Assembly (NCBI RefSeq): GCF_019112545.1
Contig: NW_025064881.1
Location: 1,648,591-1,712,590, forward strand
Length of the DNA stretch: 64,000 bases
Direction of reading: 5' to 3'
Source: Guyanagaster necrorhizus
Taxonomy: Eukaryota > Basidiomycota > Agaricomycetes > Agaricales > Physalacriaceae
Positions 47,793 through 59,600 of this stretch are shown here, piece by piece; the first letter of the stretch is position 1; every line of letters starts with the position of its first letter. The position numbers and the translations under genes were made by a program. The notes below the pieces were generated by a model that saw nothing but the letters and a program-made list of their open reading frames with translations, was not told where the DNA came from and searched no databases.

Positions 47793-50700
47793 ATGGCGTC
47801 GACCGATTCCGTAGAAGCAGGCACGGCACCGAAGAATGGTTCCACGTGGATCTCTGAGAGAACGAGTGAACGTGGTGCGTCAGGCTTTCGCCGACTTTGC
47901 TAATCCGGAGGTGCTAAATGACAACTTCAGCCGCTGCCCAACAAGCATATGAATCGGATCCCAAGTACAAGAAATACACCCAGCAGGTCGAGAAATGCCT
48001 CAATTCGTTTGATAATGTACACGAATGGGCAGATTGTATCGCGTTTTTGAAGCAACTGCTCAAGGTGCGCTCATGTGTCGCCTTTTGTTTGATGTATATT
48101 CACTACGAACAGACCTTCCAATCGTACATGCAGTTCAAGGAGATCCCACGCAAGTTGGTTGTCGCAAAACGGCTGTCGCAGTGCTTGAATCCCGCTCTAC
48201 CTACGGGGGTGCACCAGCGGGCATTGGACGTTTATGCTCATATTCTCGCAGTATTGGGGGTGAGGGCAGCACTAACATCGTATAACATTCTGCTAATGGC
48301 ACATCCAGTCGGAAGGTCTCAGGCGCGATCTAGCACTCTGGTCATTTGGTCTTTTCCCCTTCTTTGAATACGCCGCAACATCCGTCAAGGTATGTTCTAC
48401 ACTACTTCACAGCGCGTCCGTCAGTGACGATTGTCAAGCCTACTCTCCTGAATCTGTATGACACGCACTATCTGCCGCTGCAAAGTGGCTTGCGTCCTGT
48501 AATGAAGTCATTCATTATAGCGCTGTTGCCCGGATTGGAGGAGGAGACTGGGGAATTCTTTGAAAAGGTGCGTCTTTCTCCAATGGTATTTCGACAACGC
48601 CTCATTCATGTATAGGTATTGAGTCTACTGGATCGTCTGTCTGGGGCCGTGTCAATGTCGTTCTTCTTCCAAAACATCTGGCTGGTCATGCTGACAACGC
48701 CAGCTGCCCGTGGGACATCCCTCAATCTTCTTTCACGTCGACTCCCGCGGTTAAGTAGTGATGAAGGTGCGCTATGCCTTTCACAGTTCTCTAACCCGTT
48801 GCTTAGCCTGAGTCAGATATATCGTCTATCATTGGCCAAGACATCGGGTTGATGATTCGTGCCTTTGCTGCTGCCTTGGAGGACGAGAACCTTCTGGTAA
48901 GAAGAGGAGCTTTGGATCTTCTACTGCAGTCTATGCGCTTGGATAGCGCGCCTCTGCGGAAGGCTCAAGGAGACGATCGTACAATTCTGATGAGGGCAGC
49001 AGTTTCTGTCGTACTTCGACGCGATCTCTCGTTGAATCGGCGGCTCTACACTTGGTTACTTGGACCTGACGAGAAAACGGAGCATCAAACAGCTTACCTA
49101 CGAGCCAATGCGCTGACTCTGCTTAGCTCAACCTTGAAAGTAAGCCCTGCCAGATGAGCTTCATGCTGACAACTAACAGTGTGACAGGAGGAAATGATCT
49201 CGCCTTCCGGTGAATATTCCGAATCAAGGCCATTCAAGATTTTTATCTCTCTTCTTGATAAGTGGGAGATAGGCGCACCACTAACGGATGTCCTTGTATT
49301 TGACTCTTTCAAAGCCCTTAAAGGTCTGGTCGTGACGGGCACGGATGGTAGCGAAGATGTTAGACACACTCTCTTCTATTGACTGCACGCTTATTATTGC
49401 ATTTTTAGGTGACTATGACAGCTAGCACTCTGTACGAAGCTGTGGAACCAGGCATCATATGGAAACAACTACTCCAGGCAGTATTTGATGAAATCATCAA
49501 AGACGAAGAGAAATGCGAAGTAAGCTTTGTGTGGCAAATTTCTGAGGGGATGCTGACCATTTTTAGGCGATTTCCATGGTCCAGTTCATCCTCAAAACGT
49601 TCTCCCAGGACGAGGAGATTCAGACCATTCATCTACCCGTAATATTCGCAGCTATCGTCGATCTCCTGCATGCAAGCCAGTCACCTTCTTTCAATATCAT
49701 CTATGCTGACTGCGATGTTTCTTCTAGTTTCGACTGAGTAAAACAAAGTCCCCACCTTTATCCACCACCACCAAGGAAATTCTGTTACTCTTGGAGATTA
49801 TATTACACCAGATCCCTCGTGTCGCTCTTATGCAGCGGCCAGAAGCAAACGAAGGGGACAGCTCTGTGAGAGATTCACAACGACCATACATCTTTGCTTG
49901 CACAGTTTACGGAATTGAGCCCCTTGCGATCGAGCCTGCCTCAACTTCTGGGTCTTTTAGCATTCCTTTTGCATCATCTTTCGAGAGCCTGGTATCCCTG
50001 AGCTCTATCTTCTCTCATAACTTAGTTTCGGCTGCAGAGAAGGTTGTTGCATTCCGTGAAGCGCTCTGTCAAACTCTTCTTCTCCTTGATGCGCTGGTCG
50101 GCAGACTTGGCACATCTATGATGAAGATTACGTGGCATCCTTCGCACTGGTTGTCGGTGGTCCTCGATTGTATCGGTCACGGGGTGAGATATACTTGTGA
50201 GTACGGCACAAAAACACTGACCAGCGTGAATTTGTTAGTCTGCCAATTTTACAACCGTGGATCGCACTGTGAGCCTTGTCGTTGCGTTGCATCACGCATC
50301 AGGGATGGAACCCAAGGTGCACATCGATGAACGGCCTACGATGTATAAAATGGTGATCAAGCTTCTTCGTTATCTTCGCTCGGATTGCGCAGCCTATCAC
50401 GTACGGGTGGTCAATCTTATCTGGGCATTGGAAGCTGCCACTAAGAGACCACACGTTGAATCGATCCTGGCTCAAACTATGAATTCGCCCGAGTCTCGGA
50501 ATGTTCAAGAATCGTATGAAGCATTTGGTATCCTGTGGAGATTAACAGGTTCGACTCTATAGACTTGAGGTACGAAGGATGGCTGATTCTTCCTCCAGAG
50601 GACAATCTCCTTCCCGGTTTTCGGTTCAAGGTCCCTATGATGATCGTTCTGGACACACTGAAAAACGATGACCCTAGTCTTCGGCGGATTGGCGAAACGT

Positions 50701-53700
50701 GGATGCGTTGTAGTCTCAAGTCCTATTTGAGGTGAGCAGGAGCAGGCATTTAGGATTTCTGTGTTACTGACATCATTTTCAGAGTGTTGGACCCGATCAT
50801 CTTCGAACTGCTGGATCCTTCAATCCGGAGAGTGCCCAACACGGTAAAAGTTCGAGGCAAAGAACTGCAAGGGTTCGCTTATGGGCGCCCATTCGATCAG
50901 CGTTATACCCAACACTTGCTCGAGATGTTGCTATCAGTAATCCGATTTGGGGGACAAGGATTTGCCAAGACGGCGCGAAGCACATCCATCAAGCGTTCTC
51001 AGCATTCAGGGCTTGTTCAAAGGGTGCAGTCTGGTAGGTGATTCTTGTGTCATTTTCATGCATCACTAGCTGACATCTTAATCAGGAGGTTTCCCTGAGC
51101 AAGACGTCACCTATATGGAAGTGCTGGTGGACCTATTGCTTCGGTATGGGAAACATCTTTGCGTGAGTGTTTGGATCTAACGGACCGTCAGTTTCCTGCA
51201 ATCTGAGCCTAGTGTGCCCTGGGCTCCCACGATGCAGCCTCAGAATGCAGTGATACATTCGACCACGGTGGACCTTCTTCAGACGATTGTTGCTCGCGGC
51301 GAAATAGAGCTTGTCGTGGTTGAATCCATCGAAGCAATAGTCATCGGAAAGCTCTATTATTGCATTCACACGAACAGACTGGACCTGCAGAATAAGCTAC
51401 TTCACCTGCTCCATTCGGTGATCTCTGCATCTACCACTGACGATCTTGTCAGACTATTCGGAAAGCATAGACAAGGTGAACGACCTCCGGAGACCCTAAC
51501 TACGTTTGACGGCACTCAGGAAATACAACCAAGAGCATACACTGTCAATCCTTTACTCATTCAAACCCTGATGGATGGCATATCTATTCCAAACAATAGG
51601 CCTGTTTTGCAGCACTGGCTGGACTTTGTTCTCATGGCCGTCCCTCAGTTCCAGCCCGCTCTACATGCAGTTATTGCTCCGCTAAATGAATGCATATGTC
51701 GCCAGCTTCAAACGTCGCTTAACAACCTTTTAAAAGCATCAAGCCATGACGACACATTTAGCGATGATACAAACTCCACGGTCACTGACGCAGAGTTCAT
51801 CATGCTGCTGAATGGTCTTGAACGTCTCGTACTACTTAGTCTTGCATATACATCAGAACTGCTAAGTCCGGAGGAGGATTCAAGTGGGACAGAGAAGTCT
51901 GCTGAATCCGGAGGCATTCTTGGTTACGTTTCGACTGTCTTTAGCTCTGAGCATACGCAACAAAATGTGGATGAGCAGTTGACAGTTCGTCTCCGGTTAA
52001 ATTCCTCTGCAATAGTTGACCACTTTCATAGGTTCGATCGCAAGGGTACCGCTCGCTACAAGATGCTGTGCAAGTTCTGTATTCGATATGGAGTTTGCTA
52101 TGTTGGACAGATCCCGAGACACGTGCTCCGAAAGATGAATCGACATCTCTCATCTACAATCGCGTACGACTTCGCAGTCGCAGGGTACTTGAGCACCTGT
52201 TTCGAGTGCAGTCTCCTGAGGTGTTCGAAGCCATTGTGGATTGCTGGAACAAGGATGTTGGGGTATGCCGCATCGCTACCATTTATTGCTGAAGTGTCTT
52301 AAAAGCCCACCTAGACCACGACTATGTCGAGCTCGGGATTTGAGCTGACGGACATATTAATAGCCAATGCGCAGAGCGCGGTCCAGATGATATGTGACAG
52401 TATCTCAGGTCGCATTTCAGGCCTGTTAGAGAAGACGAAGAAGCAGACAATGAATCCCGAACTGTTGGCTCCCTTTTTCATGCTCTTTGGAAAGATGTAC
52501 TAATGCTCGTGCAGAACCGATGGCGTGCTGTTTAGGTTCCTTGAGCAATATCTTCAGCGTCTTGAGGGTCCTTTGGCTGTGCAAGTTTGGAGCCGTTTTC
52601 TTCAATTGACCAAGGAAGTCATCGGTGGTGGAAAGGACTATAGATCACAGAGCTTTCCGACCCTAAGGTGTGTCATCCTGATTGCGCACCTAGTCCGTGT
52701 AATAAAAGTCAATCCCCAGATGTTTGACCGTTTTAGCGGATAAGTTGACGCAGACGACGGCCATAGAAGATAGGCGGATACGCAAGGACCTCCAGGTAAG
52801 ATTGTTCCCTTTAGAGAGAGAGACTGTATCGAAACTTACGATAGGAAACTTTCGGAAAACTTCTCGACTCGTGCGTAATGTATGTTGGCCGATCATTCGA
52901 CCAAGGATCTTGGATTCGGCGGACTACCAAAGAGGCTTTGGCCACCAATGGCAGAGAATCTCCAGCTCCACGTAACGGTGAGACACACGAAATCACATTT
53001 GACCATCAATTTACCAAGTATCAACTGTAGATGCAAAGATTGATGAAAAGCTCAATTCAAGTAACACCTCGCTAACGCCAGAACCGCCTAAGCCTGCCTC
53101 TAACGAAGTCATGATTCAGGTAAGAAAAACCCGTAAATATGTGTCGAGTTTTGAAGTTGGCATAGATCAATGACTTCATCGCGAAAACAATACTTCCGAA
53201 CTTGCGGCGTTTCCTTGTAGACAATGACAAAGTTGCAGGAGCATGCAGCAACATCGTGTATTACATTGTCAATCCGGCCATGAAAGGTAAAACTAAGTAA
53301 GTAAAAAGATTTCAGATAGGTCACTTTACTCACTATCCTTCAGACCAATGGACGTTGATGCTACCACCGTTTCCATTCTACAACAAATGTCTAGGCTCCC
53401 TGCAGCGCTGAAAGCGTGGCGGACACCAATTTCAGATCTCTTGAACGATAACCGGGTATTCAATAGCACTGCAGAGGCTGCCGAGCCATGGAGACCTATA
53501 ATGAAGTCTCTCTTCGATGCAGACAAAACTGCGTTTCCCGAATTACTTGGTACATATTCAGATTCATGTTTGCCTTTAGTACACGCTGACGTCTCACAGG
53601 CAAGGTGGCCACCGCGCCATCCACAAATATCTTTACGAATAGGGAGTATGAAATGTTGTTGCGGTCGCTCAATCTTCGTAGACTGTCCTTCGTGTTGTTC

Positions 53701-54524
53701 ACCGGGGACAAGAATCATTTCCTAACACAGCTACCGTCAATACAAGAGAAACTGGTGGATATTCTTCGTAATGTGTCAGCCCCAAATGTCCAGAGTGACG
53801 TTTACCTCTGCATACGCGTCCTATTGTGCCGTCTATCCCCCCACAACCTCACCAGCTTCTGGCCAGTGATTCTCACAGAATTGGTATAGTTGTTCCCATC
53901 CGAAAACAGTTTGCCGCTGACTTTCGCCCGTATAGTACCGCCTCTTCGAACAAGTCATGTCTACGTTACCATCGGATGGATCAGACGACTTACAGCTGAT
54001 ATTGTCTGCTTGCAAGTTTCTTGATCTTCTGTTGGTCCTACAAACCGAGGAATTTCAAATGTGGGTACCTATCTCGGTCCGAATCACGAAGTTCACCTGG
54101 TGCCTTGTTCTAGTCACCAATGGATCTTCATAACCGATACAGTGGATGCAATATATCGACCAAACGATTGGTATCCAGAAGCGATGTTTGACCAGTTGGC
54201 TGAGATTGCTGGTAATCTACCCAGTGTATGTTTTTCCTTTCCTTGACTCAGCAGTCTAAATTTTTGACGACACCGTAGAATCCTGCGTCGCAGAACGGGT
54301 CAACTGACCTAGGCATTGGCGCAGCGTCATCATTCAATTCTCAGAGGGTGATGCGGCGCCCTTTGCTGAACAGGATCCATCAGATAGACAGTATACGTGA
54401 TTTGGTTCCCTTCTTTTCTAGCATAAGTATGTCATCTTACGAGAGTGTCTACGCGAGTGGTGGTATCGTAGATTGGGAGGCGATAGAGAAGGGGTTAATG
54501 GATGATATGTTTGACGGACGGTAA
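47793..54524 (+). CDS. DOP1: Dopey/Dop1 family protein, endosome-Golgi trafficking
   Basis: A 6.7-kb gene with roughly twenty short introns and an estimated protein of about 1,800 residues. The N-terminal Dopey domain is clear: YKKYTQQVEKCLNSFDNVHE, then a short exon with FKEIPRKLVVAKRLSQCLNP, GVHQRALDVYAHIL and LWSFGLFPFFEYA. The centre consists of helical repeats without motifs. The C-terminus has VDTIYRPNDWYPEAMFDQLA and leucine-rich segments. Dop1 works with Mon2 and Neo1 at endosome and Golgi membranes and is essential in yeast. The start at 47793 (MASTDSVEAG) is preferred over the in-frame methionine at 47918 because splicing at 47875-47930 joins it to AAAQQAYESDPKYKKY. An intron at about 51982-52028 restores frame into QDAVQVLYSIWSLLC. 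Confidence 0.9.
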
Positions 54525-54687
54525 TTATTTAATGGGCTACTACATGTATTGATACCTTCCACTTTGCTTGTGATACCTTAATGCTATGTCTGTCCTCAGA
54601 TATTTTATTAACATGCGACAGCTGGATCCGAAAACAAGAATAATCTAACAGTGGTATATGGAAATGAAAGGTTACATCGGAGTAGCA

Positions 54688-56009
54688 CTAGAAATCATTC
54701 CAATTGCGTTTGAACTTGTACTGCATCCGATTCTGGTTAATCTCAGCGTGTTTGTAAGACGAAGAGAGAGCTGCTTTACCTTATAGGGCATGTTTTTACT
54801 GTGGTAAAGATAAGTAAGCGTAGGGTGGCGGTAACAAGCTGACATACCGCATTTTATCACCAGCATTTGACGGAGGCAGGTAACCTTCCTCTCCGGAACC
54901 CCACGCCCCCTTCTTATCGCCTTCCGACTTGGCACCACGGAATCTGACACCAGGATCTTGCTTTTCGGGGGGTGTCACTCTGGTGATTTTTGGCTTGGGA
55001 GCTTCTCCTTGGGGAGTGGCATTTTCGTATTGCTCGTCATGAGGATGGGGCGCAACCAGTGGTTCTTGATCTGCTCCTTGCATTTGGACGTGCTCTTCGG
55101 GAGGGGGCTCATGGGATCGTAAAACCTCCTCAACTGTAATTCCTTGGTAGGCCGCCTCTTTCTCCGCTTCTTTAAGCTCGATGTCCTCATGGTGGGCAAA
55201 GTGTTCAATGTCTTCCGGGTGAATATATGCTTCGTCAACTTGAGTTTCGGGAGTATTATGAAATTCTTCTTCGTGGTGCAAGAAAAACTCTTTGGACGTA
55301 TACTCTTAGGAACGGGATGATGATAAGAGCTGGGTAGGGACTGACCGCTCTCGACATCGTAATGGTGACCTTCTGCACCCAGGTCATCGAAGTTTGGCAA
55401 GCCACCAAGTCCAACATCTGCAAGCTCTTTTGCGGTAATCTTTCCATCCCCGTTCTTATCAAGCTTTTCGAGTACGACCTTTACTATGTGGTCCGCCTTT
55501 TCTTGATGCTCTATATCATCCTATGACGCAAATGTCAGTCAGGCTGCCTGCCTATTGTCGAGACTCGGAGAGCGAACGTACCTTGGACTTCTTTTGAGAA
55601 TAGACGTGATGAACACCGTAGATAGCTTGAATCTCGTCTTTGTCCCAGTGCCCATCCCTGAGAGACTCGATTCAACACCGTATCACGAGACACAAGTGAA
55701 TGTACATACCGGTCGAGATCGTGGATCTGGAAGAAACTGTTCGAGTCAAAAGATTCTCTGTAGAGGTACATTCAGACTTCAACTTGGCACATAATGAGTA
55801 CGACTGACTCACATATGGTGCTCCTTTGCCATCTGTAAGAGAATCAGTGCAACTACCCACATTGATATTGGTATTGGCAAATGAGAACTTACGTGTCTTT
55901 GTGCATACTCCTGCACAGACTCACCATCAGCAGGACCATCATGGCTGTGTCCGTGTCCAAGGACGCTGAGGGAGGAGGATATTAGGGAAAGAAAGAGTGA
56001 AGCCCTCAT
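54688..56009 (-). CDS. SSP120: Ssp120/nucleobindin-like EF-hand secretory protein
   Basis: Minus-strand exons start at 56009 with MRASLFLSLISSSLSVLGHG, a classical signal peptide. A conserved segment ESVQEYAQRHMAKEHH leads to two EF hands: FQIHDLDRDGHWDKDEI and LEKLDKNGDGKITAKEL, both with the expected Asp/Asn/Glu ligand spacing. The C-terminal half is acidic and rich in His, Glu and Pro (EEEFHNTPETQ...), ending in a basic tail YKFKRNWNDF with the stop at 54688-54690. The layout matches yeast Ssp120 and animal nucleobindins, calcium-binding proteins of the ER and Golgi lumen that assist cargo receptors. An in-frame upstream Met at 56045 would bury the signal peptide and was not used. It is convergent with Dop1. 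Confidence 0.88.
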
Positions 56010-56692
56010 CGCTACAGGTGAATGAACGTGAGTAGCATGTGCCATGTGCTGTTCAATGCGGTAATCTTAGTCAGTGTTCCCACGCCCACATATGGACACG
56101 ATGTTGAGTGCAAGGTTGCGAGTGAACGTATGCGACGCCAACGACTTGACATTCCCAGATAAGTATAGATTTCTTGCTGCGCGGAAAATCTAACACGATG
56201 TGGCGCTGACATGGATCCGTAAGCATTTTTCTGTGATTTCGGGACTTAAAAAGCTTTCAACCAACAGATCCCTGCCTGTTTTACGATGTTGAATTTACGT
56301 GCATGGGGCCGTGTTCCGCGGTGCGGTACACGGCCCACGCACATTTCAATGTCACGATCATGCCGTTGGCAGTCGGTTGCGAATTTTGACTCGTCTGGCA
56401 TCGCATCCCTGACTCGTTGGATGCCATCCTCCCTCCAGTTGCAAATCGCGTCTCATTACTGTAACATACTTCCTCGTAAGCCCTCTTTGAATCGAAGAAT
56501 CCAACCATACCATCATTTTGGCAGGGAAGAAGCAAAAAAACTTGGGTGTAGATTACCGATCAGACTGCAACATGGCCGGGACCGGACCGGCCATGAGTCA
56601 CTTCTTTGCTTCTCTGCGAAGCCCGCGAAAAAATATTATAAATATGGAGATTTATCATCCAATGATATTAGTTGTCAGTACACCCTCCCTTC
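56010..56692. promoter_or_regulatory. Divergent upstream region of the Ssp120-like and ABC transporter genes
   Basis: Contains no gene. Toward the ABC transporter it holds CCGCGG (56316-56321), a perfect inverted repeat CATGGCCGG-N7-CCGGCCATG (56571-56595), TGAGTCA overlapping its right edge (56594-56600) and TATTATAAAT (56634-56643), 50-59 bp before the start codon. CCGCGG is the core of the yeast pleiotropic drug response element; TGAGTCA is the Gcn4/AP-1 site. The arrangement looks like a compact regulated promoter. Confidence 0.5.
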
Positions 56693-59600
56693 ATGTCCTC
56701 TCCATTTCTCCACCCCGGCTCCTCGCCAGTGGATGGAGCCACTTTGAACGAGGTGGAAACTCAGCCTTCCAGTCGCGACGAAACCGAAGCACATGTCGAC
56801 GTCGACAGGGCCGAGCAGGAATTCAATGCCCTCTCACGGCAACTGACGATTCGCTCTGAAGGCGATGGCGAGAACAACAAATGGAAGACCGCATCAGCGA
56901 AGGACCTTGAAAAAGGTGTGAGCGCGATCACCGAAGAATCTAGGTTTGACCTACGTGAATACTTGACCTCTTCCAATGACGCCAACCAAAATGCCGGAAT
57001 AAAACACAAAGTTTGTCTCCAGAATTTTTCTCCTTACTCTCCTGGATTAACTGGGTCGAACATAATAGCACGTCGGTGTTACATGGGAAGACCTTCAGGT
57101 TGACGTTATCGGCGGCATCGATAGCAAGGTTTGTCATGGATTCGATAAGTTTCTAGTATTTTCTAACTATGTTGACTCCGTAGATATACGTGGGGACTTT
57201 CGGAGGTTCGCTTACTTCCGTCGTGCTTTTCGTAAAACTAATGTTAGGAAAGGTGCAATCGTCTCTTTCTTTCTCACACCTTTTCTATGGATATGGTCTC
57301 TCTTTGCCCCGTTTTTCCCTTCAAAGAAATTACCAATCCGTCCCATTCTTCACAAGTGCGCATGCTCTCATCAGACCAATTTTCCAGCCTGACACCTTGC
57401 TCTTGTAGGTCCTCGGGTGTCATGAAACCCGGTGAAATGTGTCTGGTTCTCGGTTGTCCTGGTTCTGGTTGCACTACGTTCCTCAAAATTATCGCCAATC
57501 GTCGAGAAGAGTATGCAAATGTCTCAGGGGAAGTTCTTTACGCAGGCATGTCTTCCCAGGAAATGGGTAAATACTACAAAGGGGAAGTCGTATACAATGA
57601 AGAAGGTACGCCGCTAATATAAGTATTTAACACTGTTCTGACCTTTTGTCAAAGATGATCGTCACATCGCAACCTTAACTGTTGCTCAGACCCTTTCCTT
57701 TGCACTGTCTACGTGAATATGCTACTCTCGTTCAATTAAGCATTTACTGAAATGCCGTTCTAGCAAGACCCCTGGTCCCAATGGCCGTCTGCCTGGTGTG
57801 ACACGTAAAGAGTTCGACCAAGAAGTCCAAGACACTCTCCTCCGAATGCTGAACATTTCTCACACCAAACAGACTTTGGTCGGAGATGAGTTCGTACGTG
57901 GTGTATCTGGAGGTGAACGTAAACGAGTCAGTATCGCGGAAATGATGGCAACTCGTGCCCGAGTCCAGTCCTGGGACAACTCCACTCGTGGCTTGGATGC
58001 TTCAACTGCTCTTGACTTCTCGAAAAGCTTACGGATCATGACCGATGTTTTGGGGCAAACCACGTTTGTCTCTCTCTATCAAGCTGGTGAAGGTTGGTAA
58101 TCCTGGGAACAATTTCCATCCGCTTTCCTTCATTGATTATTCTATTTTAGGCATCTACAACCTCTTCGACAAGGTTTTGGTGCTAGATCAAGGACGACAG
58201 GTGTTCTTTGGTCCCCCAGCTGAAGCCCGCGCTTATTTCGAAGGCCTTGGGTACAAGCCTCTTCCCCGACAAAGCACTCCAGATTACCTCACGGGCTGTA
58301 CGGATCCCAACGAGCGCCAGTTCGCGACTGGACGCTCAGCGCGTGACGTTCCGTCAACTCCAGAAGCTTTGGAGGCTGCTTTTCGCTCTTCCATTTACGG
58401 TCAAGCCCTCGATGAGTCCTTGTGGAAATACAAGTTGTACCAAGAAACGGAGAAAGCAGACCAGGAAGCTTTTCGTACTGCTGTGATGGCGGATAAAAAG
58501 AAGGGCGTGTCGAAGAAGAGCCCTTACACTCTCGGTATGCTTGGACAGGTTCGTGCGTTGGCAGTTAGGTCATTCCAGATGAGGATGCAAGACAAGTTTC
58601 AACTGATCACTAGCATGTCATTATCGACAGTGAGTTCTCAATGCATGTGTTCCCATCACTTCTTAACCTAAACTATGTCCTCAGATTTTGGCCCTTGTGA
58701 TTGGTGGAGCCTACTGGAATCAACAACTGACTGCAGCTGGCGCGTTTACTCGCGGCGGTCTGATCTTCGCGGCTTTGCTGACGACATGCCTTGACGCTTT
58801 TGGTGAATTGCCCATGCAAATGCTAGGAAGACCCATCCTCCGGAAGCAGGTCCGTTAGCGTCACATTTTTCATTGATTTATTGTGCCAACTTCATTGTCA
58901 GACAAGCTACAGCATGTACCGACCTTCGGCGACCGCGTTGGCCAATACCATTGCCGACCTCCCTTTCTCCGCCGTTCGGGTGCTGATCTTCAACATAATC
59001 GTCTATTTCATGACAAATCTCGATCGTTCGGCGGGCGCATTCTTCACGTTCCACCTCTTCAACTATGTAGCCTACTTGAGTATGCAAGGGTTCTTTAGGA
59101 CGTTCGGGCTGTTATGCCAAAATTTCGATGTTGCGTTCCGCCTGGGAACATTCTTCATCCCCAATTTGTGAGCCTTTGTTCATTCTTATCAAACCTCCAG
59201 ATTTTCTCTGACCAGTGATTCAGCGTCGAATATTGTGGGTACATGCTTCCTGTAACAAGCATGAAACGATGGTTGTTCTGGATCGTAAGTGTTGCTCAAG
59301 CCTACTCTAAGGAAAGGATCATTAATTCCGTTTCACTAGTACTACATCAACCCGATTTCATATGGTTAGTACTGTGTGATAATGTCGTTGTCCCCATCTT
59401 CTAACACTCGCAAACAGCATGGCAAGGCTGTATCGAGAACGAATTCATGCGTCTCAACGTGAGGTCTCTTTTCACCTCCATTTTACGCATCTCATACGAT
59501 CTTGGCAGCTTCTATGCAATGGAGATTATGTCGTTCCTAGAAATGGGCCCGGAATGACGAAGTATCCGTATGTACCAATATCTATTCATATTTCCGCCAT

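Noticed and set aside
51980..52080. Apparent frameshift in Dop1
   Set aside because: A normal 47-bp intron with a GTTCGT donor and CATAG acceptor restores the frame into QDAVQVLYSIW.
56571..56859. Upstream ATG frame overlapping the ABC transporter start as a regulatory uORF
   Set aside because: The TATA-like box at 56634 lies downstream of that ATG, so the main transcript probably does not contain it.
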